A stretch of DNA of 12,029 nt from CAZBDV01 sp964490765. Lineage in GTDB: Bacteria > Cloacimonadota > Cloacimonadia > Cloacimonadales > JAJBBL01. The position numbers and the translations under genes are program-made. Location: contig CAZBDV010000049.1 in NCBI GenBank assembly GCA_964490765.1, forward strand, positions 1-12,029. The letters are read 5' to 3'. Positions 6,550-12,029 of the stretch are shown in pieces. Each line of letters opens with the position of its first letter. Position 1 is the stretch's first letter. The notes under the pieces are model-generated. The model saw only the letters and a list, made by a program, of their open reading frames with translations, was not told the DNA's origin and ran no database searches.

Positions 6550-6939
6550 ATGGACGAAAGATATGATAATTGTTTCGTATGTGGTAAAGATAACCCTGTC
6601 GGCCTGAAAATGAATTTCGATTATATTGATGATTGTGCCCTGGCTACTTTCAGATTACTTTCACATTTCGAAGGTTATGACGATATCATCCACGGTGGGA
6701 TCGTTGCCGCTATTCTCGATGAATCAATGGCTAAGATTATCCTTCACAACAATATCAAAGCGGTAACAGGCAGCATCGAAATCAGCTATAAAAGACCACT
6801 AAGACCCGAACGGGAATACAGGGTAAGTGGGAAAATAATCCGGATCAGAAAAAGAATTATCGAAACAGAAGCCGAGATAAGCGATGAGAAGCATATCTAT
6901 GCCAGGGCAAAAGCCAGATTTTTTTCCTTAGGGAGCTGA
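6550..6939 (+). CDS. PaaI-like hotdog thioesterase with N-terminal CxxC motif
   Basis: A 129-residue hotdog protein. The N-terminus CFVCGKDNPVGLKM (8-21) is the CxxCGxxNPxGL signature of a PaaI-related thioesterase subgroup. The active-site region is IIHGGIVAAILDESMA (46-61), with HGG at 48-50 and the acidic residue D57 on the central helix. Strands SIEISYKRPLRPE and YRVSGKII follow as in the fold. It probably hydrolyses a small acyl-CoA or a related thioester; the natural substrate is unknown. The ATG has AAGGAG (6538-6543) upstream. It belongs to a different hotdog subgroup from the thioesterase at 4241-4645. Strong hairpins follow its stop. Confidence 0.85.
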   Translation: MDERYDNCFVCGKDNPVGLKMNFDYIDDCALATFRLLSHFEGYDDIIHGGIVAAILDESMAKIILHNNIKAVTGSIEISYKRPLRPEREYRVSGKIIRIRKRIIETEAEISDEKHIYARAKARFFSLGS

Positions 6940-6945
6940 GTAATA

Positions 6946-6999
6946 CCCAATAACCTATTGGGAGCATGGGAGTCGGAACCGGCCGGCTCCCATGCTCCC
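6946..6999 (+). terminator. Two overlapping hairpins after the PaaI-like gene, possible factor-assisted terminator
   Basis: A small perfect stem, CCCAATA (6946-6952) with TATTGGG (6956-6962), overlaps by three bases a large stem with arms 6960-6976 and 6983-6999. The large stem has 17 pairs, all Watson-Crick but one G-T, and a six-base loop AACCGG. They cannot both form completely. No T run follows, so it is not a textbook intrinsic terminator, but it is the only plausible 3' end signal for the thioesterase transcript. Confidence 0.4.
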
Positions 7000-7102
7000 G
7001 AAAGCTTGATCTCTGTTTTAACAGTAACCGGGCAATGAATGTTATAGATTACTCTGATTTATTGACCTGAGAGATGCAGCGAACCTGTAACTATATTTTG
7101 AG

Positions 7103-7133
7103 TTGACAGGTATTAACAGGGTATGATTATTTG
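7103..7133 (+). promoter_or_regulatory. Candidate promoter for the lipoprotein-to-cysS operon
   Basis: A perfect TTGACA (7103-7108) is followed after 16 bases by GATTAT (7125-7130), a four-of-six match to the -10 consensus. The TTTG at 7130-7133 also lies at about the spacing used by Bacteroidota-type promoters (TTG then TAnnTTTG). Both readings place the start site roughly 20 bases before the ATG at 7159, giving a very short leader without a clear ribosome binding site. Confidence 0.4.
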
Positions 7134-7158
7134 CTAATAAAAAAACGGTCGTGTCGTT

Positions 7159-8007
7159 ATGAATTTATTAAAGAAATTCGGCATTCTGCTGCTACTCGTC
7201 TCCTGTCAGGGTAGAATATCAGTTAATAGCGATAAGGCTTATGATAGATATGACCGACTCACCGGCTTCTATGCAGGTTCGGCAGAGTACAGCGAATCCG
7301 GTATAGTAAGTCAATTCATAATAAACAATCTCAATAAGACCAATGGGTTACTCGAGTTGATTCCCAGCTTAGAGGCTGGAGACGGAGTTGTGGTCGAACC
7401 TGATATGCACATAGTAAGTCGTTTCTATCCACTACGAAGCAGGAGGATGATGTTTTTAACACCTTACAGGCCGGTAGTTTCTTCAGCGGATAAAGAATTC
7501 CGGATTGAAGCGAGAAGGGTAGCTTTTAATGTTGCCCTGATGCTCGAGCTGGCAGAGATACTTTCCCGGAATGAACCACAACAGTTCGGAGTGGACTTTG
7601 TCTTTCTCTCTACCAGCAACAGAGCGAATAATAAAAATTTCAGCAGCAGCGCCTACAGGGAGTTTAAAGAGAATTATCATAGGCCTGACCCGGAACTCGC
7701 ATTCCTGCTCCGGCTCTCTCCTGGCGAAGAAGTAAGAATACCCATAGATTATAATTCATACCAGAAATCACCTGATGCCGTATATGATGTCTGGAGCAGG
7801 GCATATAGCCGTGGCTGGCCAGAGTTTGACGACAGCATTGAAGAGAGGCCATTAGATGCGGGTGAGGATATCCTCTACGAGGTTTTTAATCTAGTGAAGC
7901 TGGAGAACCGAATCTATAACGTTCAGGATCCTGAGATTCAGCAGATAAAGGCTAATTTTCGGAGATTAATAACTTTATTGATGGAGATCATAGATGAAAG
8001 GGGTTAG
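7159..8007 (+). CDS. Predicted lipoprotein, probable inactive M28 / glutaminyl-cyclase-fold protein
   Basis: A 282-residue secreted protein with a lipoprotein signal: K5K6, hydrophobic 8-14, lipobox LVSC with C16 as the lipidated cysteine, and Q17 after it. The rest follows the M28 zinc peptidase / glutaminyl cyclase fold by eye. RSRRMMFLTPYRP (93-105) stands where RRILLGAHWDTRP is expected. EARRVAFNVALMLELA (117-132) matches GANDGASGVAVLLELA position by position. FGVDFVFLSTSN (143-154) matches GVDIVFFDGED, and SPDAVYDVWSRAYSRGW (204-220) and the DD-DAG segment (224-235) also fit. Every zinc ligand and catalytic acid is replaced: no HxD, R120 for the bridging aspartate, S151-S153-N154 for D-E-D, and no WHT near 249-251. 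It is therefore probably not an enzyme. Fold call is inference; gene reality is secure. Overlaps the next gene by 14 bases. Confidence 0.7.
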   Translation: MNLLKKFGILLLLVSCQGRISVNSDKAYDRYDRLTGFYAGSAEYSESGIVSQFIINNLNKTNGLLELIPSLEAGDGVVVEPDMHIVSRFYPLRSRRMMFLTPYRPVVSSADKEFRIEARRVAFNVALMLELAEILSRNEPQQFGVDFVFLSTSNRANNKNFSSSAYREFKENYHRPDPELAFLLRLSPGEEVRIPIDYNSYQKSPDAVYDVWSRAYSRGWPEFDDSIEERPLDAGEDILYEVFNLVKLENRIYNVQDPEIQQIKANFRRLITLLMEIIDERG

Positions 8008-8635
8008 GAATTATATTAACGGATGTCTTACTCCCGACGAACAGAAAATCATCTTCTTTATTCTCCTTGCTGGAACAGCTGGTATGATGATCCATTTTTC
8101 CGGACTGCAGGGGGAGGATGAGATAGTCGATTCACTCGAAACGGTTATACAAGAACCGAGAGAGATCAGGTATAATATTAATACAGTTACTTTTCAAGAG
8201 TTGCAAACCATTTCCGGAATCGGGCCTGTCAGAGCGGAGGCAATAATTGAGTATCGTGATGCCAATAGGCCAATTCAGGTTGACGATCTTATAAATGTAA
8301 GGGGAATAGGCGAAAAGACGCTCGAAAATATCAGAGGTTATTTAATGGAAGATGAAGGCGAGCGTGTTTTGCCACGAAGCAACCATACTGAAATGACAAA
8401 GGAACGGACTGCTTCCGCTTCTCAGAAAGTAGAACGAATCAATATCAATAAAGCTACCATAGAGGATTTGAAGCGTGTCAGAGGTATTGGCCAGGTACGG
8501 GCAGAAAACATTATTGACTATCTGACAGAAAATGGTCCGATTAAAAATATTGACCGATTACTGGATATCAGAGGAATTGGACCAGGAACAATAGAGAGTA
8601 TAAAAGAGCTATTTTATGCAAACAATGACGGATAA
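7994..8635 (+). CDS. Membrane-anchored protein with two ComEA-type helix-hairpin-helix modules
   Basis: A 213-residue protein with one transmembrane segment (about 19-35) and then two ComEA-like modules at roughly 58-118 and 147-208, joined by a polar linker. Each module carries a pair of helix-hairpin-helix motifs: SGIGPVRAEAIIEYR and RGIGEKTLENIRGYL in the first, RGIGQVRAENIIDYL and RGIGPGTIESIKELF in the second. The preceding strands YNINTVTFQEL and ININKATIEDL are the typical ComEA entry. ComEA binds incoming DNA during natural transformation, usually with a single module, so DNA binding outside the membrane is expected but a role in uptake is inference. GGAG (7983-7986) lies seven bases before the ATG. 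It overlaps the lipoprotein gene by 14 bases and the next gene by 20. Confidence 0.85.
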   Translation: MKGVRNYINGCLTPDEQKIIFFILLAGTAGMMIHFSGLQGEDEIVDSLETVIQEPREIRYNINTVTFQELQTISGIGPVRAEAIIEYRDANRPIQVDDLINVRGIGEKTLENIRGYLMEDEGERVLPRSNHTEMTKERTASASQKVERININKATIEDLKRVRGIGQVRAENIIDYLTENGPIKNIDRLLDIRGIGPGTIESIKELFYANNDG

Positions 8636-9212
8636 GAAATTCAGCATATCATTAACTGCAGCCATAGCAGAGCTGTATGAAGCACAGAAGCATTATTTTG
8701 CTGCTTTCGCAGTTTACTGGTTTCTCTATGCTACTCATAAGAACGAAGATTATAAGAAGAAACTGGAAGAGATAAAGAATAAAATATTTGATACCCTGGA
8801 AATGCGGGTGAGTTCTACTACCAATAAGATATTCAGTAAAGAGGAGATCCGAAAGTTAGGTATTCTACCGGAGAGTCATTACAAAATGTTTCAGAATGCA
8901 GTAGCAGAACTTCAGCGAGACGAGCAGGAGGGTATAGGCAGCATTGAAACAGGTGATGATGAGGATTTTGAGAAGGTCGGTAAAGGGATAGGGAAAGAGT
9001 GGCGTGAGATGATAGAGGAAGAACCTGACAAGCATAAAAAGATGAAGAAAACAGTCTTACCTATCGAGATGGAACAATGGGAGCAAATCAGAGCAAGTGA
9101 ATTGCTGCAGTTTCTTTCGGCCTGCCAGGAAAAGCAGGGTAATCTAGAAGAGGTTAAACTCTCAGAATTGATCAAAGATTTTCTGGATAACTATCAAACC
9201 GATGACAGTTAG
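8616..9212 (+). CDS. Hypothetical protein with N-terminal TPR-like repeat
   Basis: A 198-residue acidic, lysine/glutamate-rich protein without signal peptide or clear membrane segment. Residues about 14-55 (TAAIAELYEAQKHYFAAFAV, then a helix ending KKKLEEIKNKIF) have the hydrophobic spacing of a tetratricopeptide repeat: A-ELY--Q-HY--A--VY. The middle (about 105-145) is highly charged and likely disordered. The C-terminal third is helical (MEQWEQIRASELLQFLSACQ, then KLSELIKDFLDNY). I recognise no enzyme motif. The start could be the ATG at 8616 or the ATG at 8625; neither has a strong ribosome binding site, consistent with coupling to the preceding gene, which it overlaps by 20 bases. A scaffold or adaptor role fits the shape but is not shown. 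Confidence 0.7.
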   Translation: MQTMTDKKFSISLTAAIAELYEAQKHYFAAFAVYWFLYATHKNEDYKKKLEEIKNKIFDTLEMRVSSTTNKIFSKEEIRKLGILPESHYKMFQNAVAELQRDEQEGIGSIETGDDEDFEKVGKGIGKEWREMIEEEPDKHKKMKKTVLPIEMEQWEQIRASELLQFLSACQEKQGNLEEVKLSELIKDFLDNYQTDDS

Positions 9213-9217
9213 GAAGG

Positions 9218-9388
9218 ATGAAGGCAAAAGAGAAGCTGAAGGTAAACAAATTGTGTGAACACTGCTACAATAGTTGTAAGCAGGATGAGAGCGTCAAGCT
9301 GGTCAACTGCCCCCACTATATCTATAAACCTTATCAGCTCGCTTTTGACTTCTGGAAAGAGAAACCGGGGCGTAAAAGAAAGAAATAA
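9218..9388 (+). CDS. Small four-cysteine, probably zinc-binding protein
   Basis: A 56-residue basic protein with cysteines at 13, 16, 20 and 31: CEHCYNSC (13-20) and NCPHY (30-34). The tail is rich in lysine and arginine (KEKPGRKRKK). H15 and H33 are extra possible ligands. The cysteine pattern suggests a small zinc knuckle, and the charge suggests contact with nucleic acid or ribosome, but function is unknown. The ATG lies five bases after the stop of the preceding gene. AGGAAGG touches the ATG, which is close for a ribosome binding site; a TTG at codon 12 is a less likely alternative. The gene lies tightly between the TPR-like gene and rsmD (18-base gap). This packing and the lack of any other good frame in the gap support it. 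Confidence 0.7.
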   Translation: MKAKEKLKVNKLCEHCYNSCKQDESVKLVNCPHYIYKPYQLAFDFWKEKPGRKRKK

Positions 9389-9406
9389 TGACCGGGAGGT
9401 ACTATC

Positions 9407-9937
9407 ATGAGGGTTATTGCCGGTCAGAAAAAGGGACATAGATTAATCTCCCTGACGGGAAATAAAACCAGACCTACTACAGATTATGTGAAAGAGGCTA
9501 TCTTTTCGATCATATACGATTGCCACGAGATGAGGGTTCTGGATCTTTATTCCGGGTCTGGTGGCCTTGGGTTCGAGGCATTGAGCAGGGGCGCCAGATC
9601 CCTGGAGATGGTTGACCGTTCAGAGAAGGCTGTGCAATCCGCCAAGAAGAATATGAAAAAACTGCAGTATGAAGATAGAGTGAAGATACATAAACAGCGG
9701 GTTGAAGCATTTCTTAAAACAACATCTGAGAAGTTCGATCTCATTCTGCTTGACCCCCCATACGGGCAGAATCTGATCAACCCCACTATTAATGCCATTA
9801 TTCAGGCTGGTATCCTGGCTGACAGGGGAACTATCGTAGTGGAGCATTCACTGCAGGAAAAGATCAGAGATGAATTGTCGTCCAGGATCACGAAACAGAA
9901 AAGATACGGTGATACACTGGTCACCATCTTACAATAA
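9407..9937 (+). CDS. rsmD: 16S rRNA (guanine966-N2)-methyltransferase RsmD
   Basis: RsmD makes m2G966 in 16S rRNA near the P site, using S-adenosylmethionine. The 176-residue product is slightly shorter than E. coli RsmD. The N-terminus MRVIAGQKKGHRL and RPTTDYVKEAIFSII (22-36) are family-specific. Motif I is LDLYSGSGGLGFEALSRGA (45-63), the acidic end of the next strand is VD (69-70), and the catalytic motif is DPPY (116-119), as in N2-guanine and N6-adenine methyltransferases. The C-terminus ends RYGDTLVTIL, typical. The ATG has GGGAGGT (9393-9399) upstream. It is followed after 14 bases by cysS; the more common neighbour coaD is not seen. Confidence 0.95.
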   Translation: MRVIAGQKKGHRLISLTGNKTRPTTDYVKEAIFSIIYDCHEMRVLDLYSGSGGLGFEALSRGARSLEMVDRSEKAVQSAKKNMKKLQYEDRVKIHKQRVEAFLKTTSEKFDLILLDPPYGQNLINPTINAIIQAGILADRGTIVVEHSLQEKIRDELSSRITKQKRYGDTLVTILQ

Positions 9938-9951
9938 AAAGAGGAGGGTTT

Positions 9952-11340
9952 TTGCTCAAAATATATAACAGTCTGACCAGAAAAAAAGAGGAATTCAAGC
10001 CGATAAATGATAATGAGGTGGGAATGTATGTCTGTGGTCCTACCACCTATAACTATTTCCATATTGGTAACGGGAGAGCCTTCCTCTTCTTCGATGTCGT
10101 CCGGAACTATTTAAAGTTTCTCGGTCTGAAGGTAAAATACGTCCAGAATATTACCGATATCGATGACAAGCTGATAAATCGTGCCAGAGAAGAAAACCTG
10201 CCGATGAAGAAGATCGCTGCCAAATATATCAAAGCCTTCCATCAAGATATCAAAGCTCTGGAGATAAAGAGGGCGAATCATTATCCCCGAGCTACCGAAT
10301 ATATGAATAAAATGATCGATTTCATTGCTCTGCTCGAAAGGAAGGGATTTGCTTATAATGTCGATGGTGATGTTTTCTTCTCCGTCAAATTGCTCGATAG
10401 CTATGGAGAGCTCTCCGGGAAAAAGATTGATGACCTGATGGCAGGAGCGAGAGTAGAAGCAGATATGCGGAAGAGATTTGCAGCAGATTTTGTTCTCTGG
10501 AAAAAGGGAAAAAGTGGCGAACCACAATGGGAAAGCCCCTGGGGTATGGGACGACCAGGCTGGCATACCGAATGCGTTGTAATGTCACTCGATATATTTC
10601 AAGGGACATTTGATCTCCATTGTGGCGGAACAGATCTTGTCTTTCCCCATCACGAAAATGAGATCGCCCAGGCAAAAGCAGCTACCGGTAATCCTCTAGC
10701 AAACTACTGGATGCATAACGGCTTTATCAATATCGAAGGGGAGAAGATGTCTAAAAGTGCCGGAAATTTCTTTACTGTCAGGGATATACTCAAAAAGTAC
10801 TCTGCAGAAACTATAAGGCATTTCTATCTGGCAAAACACTATAGAAGCCCCATCGATTTTAATGAAGAGGCAATACAGGCATCAAAAGCCGGAGTTAAAA
10901 GATTATATCAACCCTTCAAAGAACAGGTGAATCTGGAGAAAGGACAATCTCACCGTCTCAGAATTATCGGGGAGTATAGAGATGAATTCATCAGAAATAT
11001 GAACGATGATTTCAATACAGCAAAGGCAATTGCTCTCCTATTCGATATAGCAAAAGCTTATAACAATGCCTCCTCTGCAGGAACTAAAAGAGAGTTGCGC
11101 CTCAGTCTGGAAAAACTCGGAAACGTGCTCGGATTCTACCAGAACCTGGGTGATAAACTCAAAAGAGAGAATGAAAGTGGTGGCGGTGAGGAATTGATAG
11201 AACTTCTCATCTCTTACAGGAACAGATTCAAAGCGGAGAAGAACTGGGAGTATGCCGATCTTATCAGAGATGATCTGAAGAAACTGGGGATAATTCTTCA
11301 GGATACTCCCGAGGGGACCAAATGGTCCCGGGATGAGTGA
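9952..11340 (+). CDS. cysS: Cysteinyl-tRNA synthetase
   Basis: CysS charges tRNA-Cys with cysteine in an ATP-dependent reaction. The 462-residue length is standard for this class I synthetase. The N-terminus LKIYNSLTRKKEEFKP is typical, followed by YVCGPTTYNYFHIGNGR (26-42) containing the zinc ligand C28 and the HIGH-type motif HIGN (37-40). NITDIDDK (66-73) is conserved. The other zinc ligands are C208 (GWHTEC), H233 and E237 (FPHHENE). KMSKS is at 265-269, and the C-terminus ends DTPEGTKW as in the family. The start is TTG at 9952 with GGAGGG three bases before it; no ATG fits the conserved N-terminus. Last gene of the operon, with a hairpin in its final codons. Confidence 0.97.
   Translation: MLKIYNSLTRKKEEFKPINDNEVGMYVCGPTTYNYFHIGNGRAFLFFDVVRNYLKFLGLKVKYVQNITDIDDKLINRAREENLPMKKIAAKYIKAFHQDIKALEIKRANHYPRATEYMNKMIDFIALLERKGFAYNVDGDVFFSVKLLDSYGELSGKKIDDLMAGARVEADMRKRFAADFVLWKKGKSGEPQWESPWGMGRPGWHTECVVMSLDIFQGTFDLHCGGTDLVFPHHENEIAQAKAATGNPLANYWMHNGFINIEGEKMSKSAGNFFTVRDILKKYSAETIRHFYLAKHYRSPIDFNEEAIQASKAGVKRLYQPFKEQVNLEKGQSHRLRIIGEYRDEFIRNMNDDFNTAKAIALLFDIAKAYNNASSAGTKRELRLSLEKLGNVLGFYQNLGDKLKRENESGGGEELIELLISYRNRFKAEKNWEYADLIRDDLKKLGIILQDTPEGTKWSRDE
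11314..11329 (+). other. Hairpin within the last codons of cysS
   Basis: GGGACCA (11314-11320) and TGGTCCC (11323-11329) form a perfect seven-pair stem. A T run (11346-11350) comes 16 bases later, too far for a normal intrinsic terminator. An alternative pairing, AGGGGA (11312-11317) with TCCCCT (11350-11355), excludes it. It may mark the 3' end of the operon. Confidence 0.3.
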
Positions 11341-11674
11341 TAGTATTTTTCCCCTGACGAAGTGTAGTAATCATCTATCCAGTTTGATATTTTTCCTGTA
11401 ATGCTTCTGGTGAATAGCATGAGACTGAAGATTATCCTTTCTTGCAGGATAGAAAAGATTTCTGGCAATCAGAGGGCGATCCCGATTTTCTGATTTCAAC
11501 TCGACTCGAGAAAAAAAATCTATCAGAACAGAAGTTTTATCGAAAAATTGTTGACATTAAAACAGAGTATTATTTTCTGTCTCTTCAGTACTAAAAATGG
11601 TACTTAAGATGTAAATGAAAGGTTATTTAGGTGTTATCATTGACTGATGCCCTTCAAGAGATAACCATACCGAA
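11341..11674. other. 334-base AT-rich region without a gene
   Basis: No convincing coding frame lies here. The first half has short inverted repeats, ATGCT/AGCAT (11401-11405, 11416-11420) and TATCCT/AGGATA (11433-11438, 11446-11451). The second half is A/T-tract rich (11510-11550), like an upstream promoter element, and leads to the candidate tRNA promoter. I recognise no known noncoding RNA or riboswitch. Confidence 0.6.
11548..11576 (+). promoter_or_regulatory. Candidate promoter for the tRNA (and predicted tuf) operon
   Basis: A perfect TTGACA is at 11551-11556, but the nearest -10-like hexamers, TATTAT (11568) and TATTTT (11571), lie only 11 and 14 bases after it. TTGTTG (11548-11553) with TATTTT gives a 17-base spacer. 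A-rich tracts upstream resemble an UP element. Position about 100 bases before the first tRNA fits, but which hexamers are used is unclear. Confidence 0.35.
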
Positions 11675-11749
11675 GCCGATGTAGCTCAACGGTAGAGCAA
11701 CTGATTTGTAATCAGTCGGTTGGGGGTTCGATTCCCTTCATCGGCTCCA
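11675..11749 (+). tRNA. tRNA-Thr (anticodon TGT)
   Basis: A full cloverleaf. The acceptor GCCGATG pairs with CATCGGC, the D stem is GCTC/GAGC, and the anticodon stem ACTGA/TCAGT encloses loop TTTGTAA with anticodon TGT. The T loop is TTCGATT. The discriminator is T and CCA is encoded (11747-11749). Two G-T pairs occur in the T stem. It reads ACA and other threonine codons. Confidence 0.97.
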
Positions 11750-11761
11750 GAATATAAGCGT

Positions 11762-11846
11762 GGAGAGGTTCCCGAGTGGTCAAAGGGAGCAGACTGTAAA
11801 TCTGCCGGCGAAGCCTTCGGAGGTTCAAATCCTCCCCTCTCCACCA
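11762..11846 (+). tRNA. tRNA-Tyr (anticodon GTA)
   Basis: A class II tRNA with a long variable arm. The acceptor GGAGAGG pairs with CCTCTCC, the anticodon stem GCAGA/TCTGC encloses loop CTGTAAA with anticodon GTA, and the variable arm follows at about CGGCGAAGCCTTCG. The T loop is TTCAAAT, discriminator A, and CCA encoded. Twelve bases separate it from tRNA-Thr. Confidence 0.97.
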
Positions 11847-11853
11847 TTTTGAA

Positions 11854-11930
11854 GCGGGAATAGCTCAGTTGGCTAGAGCATTAGCCTTCCAAGCTAAGGG
11901 TCGCGGGTTCGAATCCCGTTTCCCGCTCCA
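11854..11930 (+). tRNA. tRNA-Gly (anticodon TCC)
   Basis: The acceptor GCGGGAA pairs with TTCCCGC, and the anticodon stem TTAGC/GCTAA encloses loop CTTCCAA with anticodon TCC. The T loop is TTCGAAT, discriminator T, and CCA encoded. It lies seven bases after tRNA-Tyr, so the transcript is processed between them. Confidence 0.97.
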
Positions 11931-11971
11931 TTTTTATATAACAGTCGTTTTTCACAGGTATTAAGTATAGG

Positions 11972-12029
11972 GCTCATGTAGCTCAGCCGGTAGAGCACCT
12001 CCTTGGTAAGGAGGAGGTCACCGGTTCAA
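11972..12029 (+). tRNA. tRNA-Thr (anticodon GGT), 3' end beyond the window
   Basis: The 5' acceptor strand GCTCATG, D stem GCTC/GAGC and anticodon stem CCTCC/GGAGG are present. The loop TTGGTAA carries anticodon GGT. The sequence stops in the T loop (GGTTCAA), so the T stem 3' strand and acceptor 3' strand lie outside. It follows tRNA-Gly after 41 bases and reads ACC and ACU. Confidence 0.93.

Noticed and set aside
9209..9439. Minus-strand open frame over the rsmD upstream region
   Set aside because: It is antisense to the four-cysteine mini-gene and the rsmD start, and its product looks like random serine/leucine-rich sequence.
10111..10566. Minus-strand open frame of 151 codons inside cysS
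   Set aside because: Antisense shadow of a fully conserved cysS region; no recognisable domain.
11401..11493. 30-codon plus-strand frame in the gene-free region before the tRNAs
   Set aside because: No ribosome binding site, no recognisable motif, and length expected by chance.
1..12029. CRISPR array, transposon, prophage or integrase
   Set aside because: No regularly spaced repeats, transposase motifs, terminal inverted repeats with target duplications, or phage genes were seen; the tRNA cluster shows no attachment-site duplication within the window.

Overview
This is a bacterial chromosomal window of moderate GC, by eye in the mid-40s percent. It is dominated by translation and RNA-modification genes. 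I see no mobile element, phage gene, integrase or CRISPR array. The lineage cannot be fixed from the sequence. Possible clues are a lipoprotein signal, a TrmD knot motif reading GHYKEIDQR (closer to Bacteroidota/FCB-type TrmD as I recall it than to the GHYEG-DER form), and a stand-alone SPOUT methyltransferase after trmD, as in Thermotoga. An uncultured, probably anaerobic lineage near the FCB group is a reasonable but weak guess.

Region 1 (1-4204) is the classic ffh - rpsP - khpA - rimM - trmD - rplS block. An extra SPOUT RNA methyltransferase gene sits between trmD and rplS. A strong extended -10 promoter lies directly after ffh, the genes from khpA onward are tightly overlapped, and a clean intrinsic terminator closes the block. 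It couples the signal recognition particle, ribosomal proteins S16 and L19, 30S maturation (RimM, KhpA) and tRNA m1G37 methylation.

Region 2 (4241-6999) is a housekeeping and accessory mix. It holds a FadM/YbgC-like hotdog thioesterase (minus strand), a TrmH-family 2'-O-methyltransferase with an HD-domain protein in one transcript, and a small winged-helix-like protein (minus strand). The last is divergent from a PaaI-like thioesterase across an inverted repeat that could be its operator. Two overlapping hairpins end the region.

Region 3 (7103-11340) looks like one operon: a lipoprotein, a membrane-anchored protein with two ComEA-type helix-hairpin-helix modules, a TPR-like protein, a 56-residue four-cysteine protein, rsmD and cysS. 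The lipoprotein aligns by eye over its whole length with the M28/glutaminyl-cyclase fold but lacks every metal ligand and catalytic acid. It is the most unusual gene here.

Region 4 (11341-12029) is a 334-base AT-rich gene-free leader followed by tRNA-Thr(TGT), tRNA-Tyr(GTA), tRNA-Gly(TCC) and a tRNA-Thr(GGT) cut by the window end. This is the order of the tRNA cluster upstream of tufB in Escherichia coli, so an elongation factor Tu gene is predicted just beyond the window.
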